In this document: piece after piece, positions 1 through 12,000 of the stretch
Layout: every line of letters starts with the position of its first letter
How positions within the stretch are numbered: the first letter of the stretch is position 1
Assembly: GCA_000708835.1 (NCBI GenBank)
Contig: DF237224.1
Coordinates: 50,493 to 114,492, forward strand
Reading direction: 5' to 3'
DNA: 64,000 nt
Source of the DNA: Klebsormidium nitens
Taxonomy: Eukaryota > Streptophyta > Klebsormidiophyceae > Klebsormidiales > Klebsormidiaceae
Translations under genes and position numbers: made by a program
Notes under the pieces: model-generated
Databases searched by the model: none
Told to the model about the DNA's origin: nothing
The model's input: only the letters and a program-made list of their open reading frames with translations

Positions 1-23
1 CCACGATAGACCCGCAAATGAAC

Positions 24-940
24 CCCACCGGTCCCCCGGGCATGGTCTAACTCAACATAGCCGTTTTCCACATGATTTCGAGACTACTACAACTCGTCCT
101 TTGGTTAAGAAAACACTCAGCAGAATTTTGCTAAGCAGTAAGTGCTTGAGCGGAGGTGCCGCCCCAAACAAAAGCAGATACGGTGGGCTTGTGAGGAACT
201 GGGGAACATTGGAAACGTGCTTACAAGTGTATTTTCAACCAGAGGATTTTGAAACGCGTACTTGAAACCTGGCGAAGCAGAACGCCGGGACACGAAACAA
301 TCTTTAAGAACACCAGGGTTGCCAATCATTGCTTCGAAAAGGGAACATACCGGCAAGCAACAACAGATCTGCAACTTGAGAGAGGTTTTCTATCGATTCC
401 AAGACAAGAGAAAACTGCTTTGACTAGTCGAAAACTTCTAGCCTGATTCTGCCAACTACACAGCAACCGGGCCAGCATGCACTTCGCCTTTTCTGACGAA
501 GATAGAGGCGAACGGTGTCTTGGAACTGTATACGTGCGATCGATACAACTTCGCCCAATCAGATTCAGCATATCAGCGCCACTTACACGAACGGCCCTTC
601 TCGGCAGTCGCGGCTCATCTTGAGCAGCAGCGGCGGGCGCCGGCTGTTGCCGTCCGTCAGGAAAAGTTGCCGGCCCGTCCGGCCAACGACCAGGGGCGCG
701 ATCGGGGCCGCTAACGTCTCGAGCGGCTTCAACCCAAGTAGGAACGGGAGCTGCAAACATAAGTGTCGATTCTATGAATAATAAGGAGGCGTATGAATCA
801 CTAGGTCATTCTACCCTAACCCAACCGATCGCCCGCACTGCACCCGAACCCACTAGATTAACCCCATCCGTCCCCCGGGCGTAACTTTATTATTCATAGG
901 GCGTATTTTTCATGGTATCGAGTTTTATGCTGCAATCGAT
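24..940. repeat. Two diverged direct copies of an ~85-bp sequence (about 24-100 and 862-940)
   Basis: Both segments open with near-identical blocks (ccccaccggtcccccgggc and ccccatccgtcccccgggc). Both continue at similar spacing with a T-rich stretch followed by catg-a/g-tatcgag-like sequence. The second copy overlaps the 3' arm of the 772-899 inverted repeat. Similarity was judged by eye and is imperfect; this looks like a local duplication or two members of a dispersed repeat. Confidence 0.45.
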
Positions 941-3900
941 CAAAGTTAGTCAATCTGTGTTCGTACCTATCCGAGTCGTGCGAAGTAGTGGTGAAGAATC
1001 GAGTCGGATCTATCATCCTTCCGTTAAAGAAGCGTTACTGAAGCGACTTAGATGTCAATCTTTATGTCCGGGAAGTTAAGGTACGCTCGCAAAGAGCTCT
1101 ACCGAAACGCAAAGGAACTGCTGCAAGTCAATTCTGATATCCGGCTCTTGAAAGGTCCTGCTGACATCATGGTGTTGGCGACGCCACTTGACACCTGGCC
1201 TGCTCTCTCGCGTTCGATCTTCAACAGGTGTGCCAAGTCTTCACAAAAAGCGAAGGCGCAGAAAGCTGTTGCGACTCTCGGCCTCTCACCTGCTTGTTTC
1301 CTCGCACGCCCAGGTGCGGAGACGCGAGCGTGACGAACGCCACCGGTTCGAGGCCAGCAATGGTCGGCAACTCGACGGGCCTGCAGAAAATTGTTGGCAG
1401 CAATGTAAGCTGCGCAATATAGAGTGAGCCAAAAGGGGAGCCATCACAACGTGATTCTCATTCACACTTGGGCCCACAGACAGTCAGATGCAGTCCGTTC
1501 TGGTGAATGTTGTTGTTTGCTTAGGAAACCGTTGGACCAATTGCGAACTCTGGCGAAAGACAGTTGCCTCTTGAGACACCAAACGGCCTAAGCTTGCAAC
1601 TACTACTTTATCGAACCTGCTTTGACCCAGGAAACTCCCACCTCTGGGGCTTTGTAGGAAGCGCAGTACTCCGACGCACTGGGAACCTTCAAGTACGAGC
1701 AATTGTTGACTGACAATTTCTTTTTTAGGAGCCCTGTCGTCTCCATCACATGCATAACCCTTTCGAGCTGAAGTGCCGTGAAACGTTCGTGTAAGGACAA
1801 CCTTGCATTTACGAAAGCATTGACCTCTTCTAGAACAGACTGTCAGGAGGCTTCGACACTTGACAATCCTTTTGCCAATGTACTTCATGGACTGTGCGGC
1901 AAGACAACTGAAGCTTCTTGCTTACGAAGCAGATCTCAAGCCCCGTTTCTCACATATCGAGTAGACTGTCCTGCCTTGACCTACATAAAGATCGTTTCGT
2001 CTCTGTTCACTGGCCGCAGAGTTTACGAATGTAGGTGAGCTCGAGTTCCTGAACAAGCAGCTCGTTTTCGATCGAGGTTTCAACCAGAGGGAGCGTTTCC
2101 TTCACCTGCTCAGCTTTTCTCTGTTCGGTAGGCTCCCGTTTGATTCTGCAATTTCAGGTGGGCTCCCACTGGAAAATTGCACTTCTGGTTGGCTCCCATT
2201 GGTCTGTGCTATTTCTCGTGAACTCCCATTCGTCTGTGCAGTTTTCGGTGGGCTCCCGTTGCTCTGTGCGGCTTTGGAGGCAATCAGGACGGGATGGTGG
2301 GGGGGAAGCGAAGTGTAGAGGACCGAGACTGCGTAGCGCGCAATCAGGCCCCCCAGAGAGTGCGCAACGAATGAGATACGGACAAGGCTGGGATGTGAGC
2401 GCACAACTCCTCGGATCTGCAGCAGCCAAGGAAAGAGGGCGGTCAAAGACCGAGTGGACTAGCATAGAAGGATTTCAATTGGTAGGAGAAGGCCAAGCAT
2501 TCAAGATACCAGAAGCGGGAACCTTGTGGTGAATTGACTTGAGAATGATCTTGCAATTAAGTACTCAACCTTTAGGAGGCCATCAACCTCCATAACACAG
2601 GCTTCCGCAGAATGTCTAGTACCAGAGGTTGGTGAAAAACTGGCCATCAACAAAGACAGGTCGCTTCTACGTTTTTAATCCCTTGCTCACTTCCCCTTAC
2701 ATTGCCACACCACGGTTTACGGGTGAAGCTGATTGACAGCGTCGATGCGTGGTTCTTACCTCCTCTGCCAGCCTCCTTCCTGCAACATCGATCCCATGTA
2801 GGGTGTTGAACCAGCTGTTGGACATACTCGCTGCACAGACATTGCAAGACATCAACAGACAATACAAGTCAAGTTCATGAACTGACTGTTGATTGCTTCA
2901 TGCCTTTGTTGAAAGAAACGTCCACCAGGAATGACACAGTCCATGCAAGATGGGTTTTAGATCATAGCGTGGCAGCATGGAGGCTTAATGATTATCTGAT
3001 TGGTTCTTAAGCCGAATAACCTGACAAGTTGGGCAGGTTGTGATCTTCTGAAGGACCCTCAGAATTTAGTTCAGACCATTGAAGTCTTTAAAAGAGTAGA
3101 CAGGCCGCAAACCACTGTTCCTTCTTTCAATTCACTAGAAACCATCTGTGTCAATAAGATACGGGAGGTTGAGGAGGACTGTGGCAAGCAGAACATACCA
3201 TACACATAGACATTCTTCCCAAGGCGTTTGGAAAGCTCCTCTTTGGCATACTTCCAGTCTTGAGCGCTGCTCAGAATTCCGTTGATTAGGACCTGTGAAG
3301 AGAAAGCTCGTTTCAAAAGCAGACCCAGGCAAATGATTGTGGGTGTGTCTGAGAAAGCAACAGGCAAGTGCTAGTCTGACAGACCCAAAATCCTGGCCAC
3401 CTCATGGCACTTGTGCTGAAAAGAAATCAAATATAAGAGTTTGTGCGTCAATATCGCAATTGTCACATCATGGGACTTTGCTTTGGGTTCTCCTGGGCAC
3501 TGTTGAAATTGGTATTTCTAAGACTACTTCGACTGAGCAAGGAACAGCGGGCATCAACATCGTCAGAATGTTTATGCTAGAAACATCTCTGGGATGGACT
3601 TGAGCAATTCAGAGCTACCTGGACAAGAAACTTACCACCAGGTGTGTAGGCAGGAGCGGCACCTCAGATGACTTAGACGGCCTCGATGGCCCTTGTTGAC
3701 TCCCAACTTCAGGAGCGATTACTGCCGCCATCCTCCAGTCCCTCCCTGCCAAGTACTTGGAAGCTAAACTTTCTGAACTGGACTTCAAAGCTCCTAGATT
3801 AGAACCCCATGCCCCTAAGCCGCTAGCTTTTGACAGCTCCCGCCGCGCCAAAGCTGGACGCAAACCAAGGTTGCCAGCACGGCAAACGGAAGACGAGCAC

Positions 3901-4052
3901 GCAGAGTTGTCCTGTTTCAGATTCAAAAGCAAAGTGCGCAGTCCATGGCTAAGCTCTAGCCTGACGCCCTGTGAAGCGAGGCCTTGCCATTTGGGAGCCT
4001 TTTCAGCTCTGAATGTAGATGACAAAAGTGGCCTCCCTGCGCTTTGAACCAT
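587..4052 (-). CDS. DUF676-type lipase-like serine esterase (3' end missing)
   Basis: Putative alpha/beta-hydrolase of the plant DUF676 (lipase-like serine esterase) family. Exons in transcript order: 4052-3636, 3292-3199, 2830-2760, 2416-2106, 1380-1290, 750-587. All junctions are GT-AG and the phases agree, giving 382 codons so far. Exon 1 is a basic, serine-rich N-terminus resembling an organelle transit peptide. Exons 1-2 join to give HLVVLINGILSS followed by DWKYAKEEL, the family's first strand and oxyanion region. Exon 3 gives FNTLHGIDVAGRRLAEE. Exon 4 carries the nucleophile elbow AHSLGG (Ser about residue 214). Exon 5 has TLASPHLGVRGNKQ and exon 6 VVGRTGRQLFLTDG. The expected C-terminal block with YANV..DH..GWRT was not found and probably lies left of the window. 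The first ATG of the open frame that fits is at 4052. An NGS-rich repeat in exon 4 is listed separately. Substrate is unknown. Confidence 0.85.
772..899. repeat. Inverted repeat, 13-bp arms (MITE-like or hairpin)
   Basis: The 13 bases at 772-784 (ctatgaataataa) recur as an exact reverse complement at 887-899, with 102 bases between them. The pair sits in the intron between esterase exons at 1290-1380 and 587-750. No target-site duplication is obvious. It could be a small MITE relic or a chance AT-rich hairpin. Confidence 0.5.
2111..2270 (-). repeat. Tandem 30-bp repeat coding an NGS-rich linker
   Basis: Within esterase exon 4 the frame reads five imperfect decapeptides in a row, each centred on NGS or SGS (for example AQTNGSSREI and AQTNGSQPEV). 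The DNA shows the matching period of about 30 bases, visible on the plus strand as recurring ggctccc/ctcccat blocks. The repeat lies between the AHSLGG elbow and the TLASPHLG block, where plant relatives have a variable linker. It has probably grown by slippage and should be disordered in the protein. Confidence 0.8.
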
Positions 4053-4942
4053 TCTGAAGCTTGCTGCACCAGTTCCTGCATGATTGAGCCGTGCTGAGCA
4101 GCTAGGGCGCCCACGCCCAGCCAAAATATGTAGCGTCCAGTAGCGGGCAGACCGTATGGGCTCCACCGCGGGCGCGTCCACCAAAATTTGCAGACGTCTT
4201 TAATACGGCCTCTTGGCAGCCATTTGCACCAATGTTCGGCTCAACGCACCCGGTGGAGCCGTCAGTGTCAAAGACGAAGCGGCCGTATGTCTGACTTTCC
4301 CAGCTAAAATGCAAATTTTGGGCATTCAATAGGACCGGTCAAATGACACCCACCGATGGCGGAAACTTGTAGAGAACGTATTGGGACCCAGTCAAGTCGA
4401 TTTGCCCTTGTGGGCAGTTTGGATATGACGAATCCGCCCGCTTACAATTCTGCTCGCGCCAACTTTTTGGCTGGCGTCTGCGCCCTCTGGTGCTGAGTCT
4501 CTGACTTGGTGAACCCTTTGCTGTCATCCAACGTGCCCAGTTTTAGAATCCGTTGTGCTGATGGTGGATCACGCTGTTTTAGGCAGAGGATTAACTGGGC
4601 GCTTGGGTTGAGATCCTCTGCGGGTTTGCTCAAAACCCTAGTTGAGTCAGCTTGAAAGAAACGCATTCTACCTATATCGATCGCGGATTATCAGCTAGGT
4701 ACCTCTGCACTACCTTTCAAGTTTTAGGGTTTCAGCTTTTGCTGCTTCAACTTTACTGCTTCACCACATGTGGTGGACCTACGGGCCAGCTAGCGCTTTT
4801 TGGCGATGCACGAAGGGAAACAGCATTACAAATTCTAGTGCATGTCCTCTGCAAACCTTTTCGTAAATCATTCATCCACGCAAGGCAACATTTGGCTTTG
4901 TCTCTCGAACGCTGTCCCGAGCGACCACCATACTTTTCCGCC
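4053..4942. promoter_or_regulatory. Divergent promoter region, esterase / CDC14-like
   Basis: Non-coding spacer of about 890 bases between the start codons of two genes read outward. It must hold both 5' leaders and both promoters. No clear TATA box or known element was assigned. Short open frames on both strands here lack family motifs. Confidence 0.5.
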
Positions 4943-7567
4943 ATGGCGTTCAAGCTTCCCCCTCCTCCTTGGCAAAGCCCCAGCTGGCATGGCGCACCGC
5001 CCGCTTTGGATGACATCATCGCCAGCCTGGATGAGCAGCGACAGGCTCGGGAACTGGCCCTGCAACTCAGGCTTGGCATTCAAGATGCCCAGGCAGAGTT
5101 CTCTTACCTGCGACTGAAGGGACTGAGGGCCCTGGCAGCGACAGTGGCCGCCTGTCTCGCGGATTCAAAGTGGACCAGGAGGTTTAGAGAAGCGCAGCTT
5201 AGTCCTGAGTTGCAAAGTAAGCTGTTTGGGAGCTTGAGTAGGCATTGTGCAGATATGCGTCTGGTTTCGGCTGGCCCTTCCATTTAATCTTTTCATTGAC
5301 CACATTGATTTGTGCTGAAGATGAGATGGTCGCCCGCTCAACATGTCTTTGCTTGCCATCGATCAGTTTGGCCACGAACGTACCTAAAAGGCGCAACAAG
5401 GTTTTGTTGTCGAGTAATGTGGAGAAAAGGCAGAATGGCATCTGGGTTTGAGACACGGAGTCTGGCCTTCCTCTGCCTATTCTATGACTCTCCTCTCGCC
5501 CCTTCAAAACTCCAAATGCGTGTTGTGTTGTCTGCTTCCGGCTTAGCCGGCGGCCCGCTCGTCATGTTCCAAGCCCCTTCTCCTAGCAATCAGCCCAGGG
5601 CACTCTATCTTTCCAACCGAAAAACAATTCTTACAACGCCCCTTCAGATGCCAGTCGGACATGTCAAACATGTACCCTATCCTCTCTCCCGCAGTTGTCC
5701 CCTGCCTCTTCTCGCATTCTCTCGCCCCACCCCCCCGCTCCCAGCCCCCCTCCCCTTCCGGCAGCCCCGGTCGAGTCCTGGGCCAGCCTGCCGTCCCTTT
5801 GAGCCCCCCAGGGGAGGAAGAAGTCGTGGTGGCCTTGCATCTGCTGCAGGGATGCTGCTTGGTGAATGCAATTTGCAAAGAGCAGGCAACAAAGCGAGGG
5901 GCTGTGAAGGTGCGCTTTCTCAAAGCGACCTTTGAAGAAAGACCACCTTTTATGAATCTTCGTGTCTGACGGAAGATTACTTGTTGGATAGGCCATATTG
6001 TTGCTGAGCAGACTTGCTTGTGATTGAGACCTCAGGGACCCTGAAGATATCCTCCATGTGTCTCCTGGCCATTTCGATTCCTGTTGTGGAGGATGTTTCT
6101 GCCAGTAAAAGACAACCATGTAATTCTCTGCATTTCTTTTGGCTGGGAAGAGCATTCAGGAACCTCGATCATTGGATTTTGTCTCTGTTCGATACGAGAA
6201 CTTGCTGGCAAGTCCGTGATCCCTGTACCACTCATGTTGGTCAAAGTGCTGGGGCTGAGTTTGACTTTGCTTCCCCTGTGGGTGGCAGTTTTTTGCACAC
6301 TCTTGCCTCACAATCGACACTTTCCAGTCCTGTTGTACAGGCTCTGGCAGAGCGCTTGCTAGCTGCCACGGTGGTGCCAGTGAGGGTGGCATGCTTAGAC
6401 GCTCTGCTGACACTGCTCATTGGCAACCCGGAGAATGTGCAGGTAAGGCCCAGAAAGAAGGATCGACCTGGCAAACGGAAGTTGCTCTGCCTGACCCAGT
6501 CCAAGAACATGTTGCAGTTCAGGAGTCAGGAAAGATCAGAAGCGTTTGTGTGGCTATGTTGCATAGAGCCGCCTGAAGAGTCTTTTGCTCATTGGACAAA
6601 CTGGCGCCTGAAGTACAGTACAAAAGGATGATCTGTAAACGTCGTTTCATTAGCTCCAGACAGAGACAGCAGGTCAACGTCACTCCTCTCAACTACAAAT
6701 TTTGCGCATCTTTCAGGAATTTAAACGGCTGGGCGCCCTTAAGCAGACAACGGACCTCGTACAAAACGCGCATGTCTTGGAGCAAGTACGGTAAGGATGG
6801 CGCACCTATCATCCTTCCCAGTTTTGGCTTTGAGCACTGTGAGTCCAATGAGTCCCCGTTCGTTGGAGAGCCGCTTGAGGATGTTCCGAGGCCACAATTA
6901 GTGAACTTCATCGTAACATTGACTGCCTTGATGAGTACTAAGCCCTCTTTGACGGGCTGTCTTCGCATGTGAGTCGCTCGGGAATCATGCTGGAATCATC
7001 TGTACTGACGAGCTGACTCCCCTTCTTAGTTGCAGAGGAAAGTAATTGATATCCTCGTGTAGGGAACCTTGCAGAAGAGGAATTTACTTTGTAGTCGCCG
7101 TAACGCAGCAAAGACCCGGAGATACGTCCAAATCTTTCGGCCTCCTCTTCACGAAAGTCCGGAACTGAACGCCTTGCTCTGCCGAAATTCAGTCATTAGT
7201 CACGAAGACAACACTGAGTAGCGACGGACAAACGAGATGACATACTCTTCACGAGCAACGCCTTCTCAGGGTCACGATACTGATCGAAGTTGCATTGCCA
7301 TTGTGCGTCGCTTTAGGTTGAGACTGTTTCCTTCTATGCAGGCTCAAAGCTCTGGAGTTCTTGGCCCTATTGCTAGCTGACGCTTCTCACACCGCCAAGC
7401 AGTACCCTGACGGGGCCGAGGATCTTCCGACAGCTTTTGAGGAGGAGATCCGCACCGCACTGGGCACTGTCGTTCTCAATCAGCTGCAGCAAGCAGTAGA
7501 GAATGGTGCCTTCATTGAAGGAAGACTGGAAACGCTTGCACAGAGCATCCTCCATGCCACTGTATAG
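4943..7567 (+). CDS. CDC14/SIN-component-like ARM-fold protein
   Basis: Exons 4943-5216, 5695-5909, 6341-6442, 6717-6790 and 7342-7567 join in phase to 296 residues. The C-terminal two thirds resembles the Pfam CDC14 family (fission-yeast septation initiation network component Cdc14, not the phosphatase). Helical blocks read VVALHLLQGCCLV, ACLDALLTLLIG, FKRLGALKQTTDLV and VRLKALEFLALLLADA. The last matches the family's typical V-R-L-K-x-x-E-F-L signature. The N-terminal exon is proline-rich (KLPPPPW) followed by a helix, and exon 2 starts with a Pro/Ser linker. The ATG at 4943 is chosen because the frame is coding-like from there. An AATAAA lies about 60 bases after the stop. A role in cytokinesis or phragmoplast signalling is inferred from the family only; it could be a generic ARM-repeat protein. 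Confidence 0.72.
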
Positions 7568-9063
7568 GTCTGCCGCGGTCAGGTGACTGCGCAACGATGT
7601 AGAGCTTGCGCACACGCACCTGTTTCGAAAATAAAGTCGGGCACTTTAAGCGAGGTTAATTGGTAATTGCTGCCTAGCATGTATTAGTGGCGGTCCTTGT
7701 ACTTGCAAAATGACTCAATTGAGCGACTGAAGCCCACGCGTCGCGTGCCTAGCGGTGGGCCAGTTTTACCCCGTCCATATGGTGCGGATATTGTCCTTTG
7801 AATTAAGTTGAGCGGGTGCTTTAGCCGGCTGCCGCAGATGTATTGCCTTCATTCAATGAACCACGGAAGCTTACTAAGCGCCGCTGCAATTAGCTTGATC
7901 GTGATCGCGCGCGCTGGAAACCATGCACAAAGCTTCAATCGACATATGATATCGAATGCATGCCAAGTTATAATATCGATCAGTAAGTATGTGGACGCAG
8001 TCCTGACTCATGTGCGCGGAGCGCAATGGATTAAAGTGCGCGACACTGCTTTGCGCCGAAGTGCAAACTTGAACTATACGCCCCACGCGCGCCGCGCGGT
8101 ACAGCCCGTTGTCGAAACCAACTTGATAGGAGATCTTCAAATACATGGTCACTATATACACGATCGCGGCAAGAGCCTGATGGTAATCTCTCAACTATTT
8201 GACGCCGGCCCGGCCCGTAGACATGTTGATCGTCAGTGCATCCCTGAAGCATTGCCATGTGTGGTGGGCCGGCCGTTCTGTCGTTACTAAGACATGCAAG
8301 CAGGCCTTACGTAGCATGCCGCCATAGCCCGGAACATACAGCGGTCATATCTACGTTCAAGAGCTAATAAGGCGGTACGTTGCAGATATTGAGGCCGGAA
8401 ACAACGTGACTCCAGTGAAAGGATTTGATGGTCGCCAGGTACTTGAAGTCGAAGGCGACGCTTCATTGAAGTATGCATGTGCAGCAGAAAGACTTCGCTC
8501 AATCTCACTGGAAAAGTTCAGGTACGATGGTCACTGAGTCAGCTCCGCTATACGCAGCCTGACTGCTGGGGTTTTGGCCGCGCAAGGTCGTATGATTTGA
8601 GGTCCTTTTGAAGGGAGTGGAAAACTCAATGGTGTGCGAGCAATGACACTGCATAACGTTTCTTTAAATCTTATCTCGGTTTGCTCAGTGTTCAACCGTT
8701 CCTCATCTTTCAATTTTGTCTTTCATTCCCTACAGTTGCTGTCCAGCTATAGAAGAGCTTGTGAGCGCATTGGGACAAGCAAAATCGGGTCCAAAACTTT
8801 CTACTCTACTCTGACAATCTTCTAAAGTACCTTCTTGACTGTTCACCTGCAAGCTTTGATTTCTATCGTGACCTTGCGGCTTCAAAGAAGTTCTCTCATG
8901 TATGCTCGTATCGCCGCCGATCTTACTTCCAAGCAATCTGTTGTCGCATCCTATGCCTCTGACTCGTATACCTATCCACAGCTTTGTACCTTTTCGCAAA
9001 AAATGTCTCTATCACCGGCTTTTGCTGGCTTCCACTAACACCGACCTTCTATAAGAATTGCTT
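7568..9063. other. Convergent 3'-3' spacer with palindrome-rich island
   Basis: No gene recognised between the stops of the CDC14-like (+) and F-box (-) genes. From about 7680 to 8510 the sequence is dense in self-complementary 4- to 6-mers (atcgat, gcatgc, catatg, gatc, cgcgcg). Frames of 70-160 codons here have no recognisable motifs and no convincing splice structure. From about 8530 to 9060 composition returns to ordinary intergenic or 3'-UTR character. Confidence 0.6.
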
Positions 9064-12000
9064 TCAAAATCCAAAGAGAGCGGCATCTTCCTCGTCGATA
9101 TCGTCTGCATCCCATTCGTCCTCCTCTCCATCTACGTCATCGTTCTCGTCTTGATCATCATCCCCGTCCATATCTTCGTCCTCTTCCTCCTCGTCCACAT
9201 TTTGCGCCGCGAGACGGGTGCACTCCTTTCTGTGGCGCGCCTTCCAGTCTCTCTCCTGACAGACTGCACATTTGACAAAGGAGGAGTCAGAACAGTGGAC
9301 GCTGTAACTCGTTTCGGTTTTTCAACTCTTGCACTGCTCTTATTTCCTTCAAAGACATTGATAGGCCAAAGATTCAGAAACGCGCTTCATCAAGTCTGTT
9401 GTTTGATCAGCACTGAATCAGTGATGACGCTCTGCAATCGACTAAAAGCAGCGGAATCACCATCTTGATTGGTCCTCACCTGTTGAGCAGTAGTTGACGC
9501 TCCCACATGCGCTGCACCTCCTGAACTCGTGCCGCCGCGTCTCCACCCGCCCGCAGTGCTCGTGCGAGCACAGCCTCAGGCCGGGGGCTCCCCCCGGCAC
9601 CACTCGCGCCGCCTTTTTGAACCAGTTCACCATGAACGCGGTCGAGCTGTCGCCGTCCAAACCCTCCAAACCCTGCGCGCCGACGTCGCGCCTCCTGCCC
9701 TCCCTCCCCCTTGGACTCTTCTTCCCGCTCGGGGACTCCAGCCCCTTCCTCCTCTCCGCCTCTTGCCTCGCCACTCGAAAAGCCGCGATCGCTTTCTCTG
9801 CCTCCACGCGCGCGCGCTTCGTGGCCTGGCTGACCTGCGCCACGATCGTGGGCACCTTTCCTTCCCCGCCGTCCGATCTCCCCTCCTCCACGGTCGCCTT
9901 CCGGGGGCTCGCCACGCCCATGTTGGTCGGCCGGGGAATGAAGCGCGGCCGCCTGTTGGGCCGGGGCGAGTCTCCGGGCTGTGGATGGTAGTGGTCACGT
10001 GCACGAAACTTCAGGGCTTGCGGCTGCTTCATGCTGTTGACGAGGGCCTCCATCGCCTTCTCGGTCGCGGCCGCGTGGTCGCCGTTCTCGAGCAGCTGCA
10101 GGAGCTTGCGGCCGGCGGGGACGTCCTGGATCAGCCCGTAACCGTGCTGCAAAAGGGGGAGGAAAATCTGGTTCAGTTTGGGTGGTTGCAGTTGATTCGA
10201 CTCTGCTGAGTGCTGCATTTACTTTCTTCTGATGATTTTCCAGAGCTCTAATTGTCTGTGAAAAGGAAGCCTGTTTCATCGCTTCAACGCGGCATGATTA
10301 GGGACACGTCAAACGAAGTGACTTTGGAAGTTTCAAAACGACTAAAGAAACCCCGTTGGCTGAAGAGTCAATCAATCCTTGACGGTTGGATGCATCTGTT
10401 GAAAGTGCAGATGAAAGAGCATTTGCTCCGTATCGAGAATGTATCGAAGCATCAAGAAGCCTGCCAGCGAGATTGTTGCTGAGATCTTGACATTCTTAGA
10501 TTCATGATAAGAGAATAAGTGTTTGCGGTTCGGGAACCGAAATACATCGGCTTCCCTCTGTCAGGGTTATCCTTCTTTTCCAGATTAAACCAAGGACCCT
10601 TGACAAAACGATGCTCTAATTGTATGCTCGAGGTGGCAGTGCTCGAGCCACAAGCGAGAGTCACCTCAAGCACGAAGCAACGAAGCTGCTCTAGAGCAAG
10701 CCTTCAAGAAACTGAAAGTTCGAGAAGATCTGCTGACCTGTAGGCAGTGTCCTAGCTCTCTGACCGCGTCCAGGTGTCCCAGCAGCGCGGCTCTCGCGCA
10801 CAGAGTCACTCCCGAGACGAGGTCCTTGTCCTCACGTGCCCCCCCGCTGCCGTTGAAGTGAATGACGGCAATGGCGTAGACGGCTGCAGGATGGTCGGCG
10901 ACCGCGGCCCGGTTGAGCAACTGAATGCCCTCAGTGCGGTGGGTGGCCCCCAGGCAGTAGAAGTAAATCTGGAGAACAGCACGAGTGAGGTAAGCGAAGC
11001 TCCTCGTGCGTAGGCTAATTTTCAATGCAACGATGGGAAAGGACTGCCGTGCTTCATTCGAAAGTTTGGTTGCTCAAAAATAGTCGTACCAGACTGTTAC
11101 GAGTTCAGCCTGCTAAGCATTACAATGATCGATCAAGGAGTATCCATGGAAGCCTGGTACGCTTTCCCCACGCTCGCCGCCCTTGGAAGTGCCAGATTGC
11201 AAATGACCTCTCTCGTCTCTTCTTCGCTTCGCTTTACATCAAGTCGGGAGAACGAACTGCGAACGGTTCGATGCAACACAAAAGGACGCCAGAGATTAAT
11301 AATCAGCCCTGTCCTGAGAATCCACATCCCTGCCTAAAGCTGAAAGAAACAATAGCGTTCGTGTGGCGATGAGTGCATGAATCCAGAATGATATGAAACG
11401 ATTGCTATCCTGGACTCCTGGTGTCTGCTTCACAAGAAAAGCTCCACCCTATTTCGAGACAGTCAGTCACAGATCGAGGAATGATCAAACCAAAGCTGAG
11501 GCAACTGAAAAAACGTCATCAGATGCTTGTGGACTATCTCTACCCTCTGCAATCTTGCTCGTTGAAGACCGACAAAGAAATTCTAACATCTTGAAGCATG
11601 CCTGGAGGAACGGGTTTGTACCAATCATGGTCTTGTGCTGAAAAGCTGAGTGCTCCAGGATGTTTTCAAGAACTCTTCAGAACGACTTGCTGTAATAGTC
11701 AGCTTTCCATTAAAGAGCAAGGACGACAATCGTTGTCACAAACATCGTTTTTGCCCTTCTATATTCATGAATGCAATTGTAACTCTCAAATCCTGTCAAA
11801 GAAAGCTTTGTCTTACCAGGCCCAATCTGTATGCGGCCTCCATATTCCCAGCATCTGCACTTGCTTTCAAGAAGGATTGTGCTCCATCCGACCAATTGGA
11901 GGCTGTCGAGGCAACCGAGGCAGTGGATGCCATAGCAAACACTCGGGGATGCTCAGCAACCTCAGCAAACCTTCGACACCTGAACGGTATTTGAAAAGAT

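Noticed and set aside
1484-1888. 134-codon minus-strand frame
   Set aside because: Lies between esterase exons 2416-2106 and 1380-1290, which join directly in phase; no family motif.
5312-6155. Overlapping frames of 126-207 codons on both strands
   Set aside because: Shadow frames across exon 2 and flanking introns of the CDC14-like gene; only the 5695-5909 frame continues in phase to later conserved exons.
7808-8290. 160-codon plus-strand frame in the convergent spacer
   Set aside because: Sequence is palindrome-rich with no domain, no exon signals and an equally open antisense frame.
9494-10209. Long plus-strand open frames (165 and 226 codons)
   Set aside because: They are the mirror of the GC-rich exon 10146-9480 of the F-box/MYND gene, whose minus-strand reading has clear family motifs.
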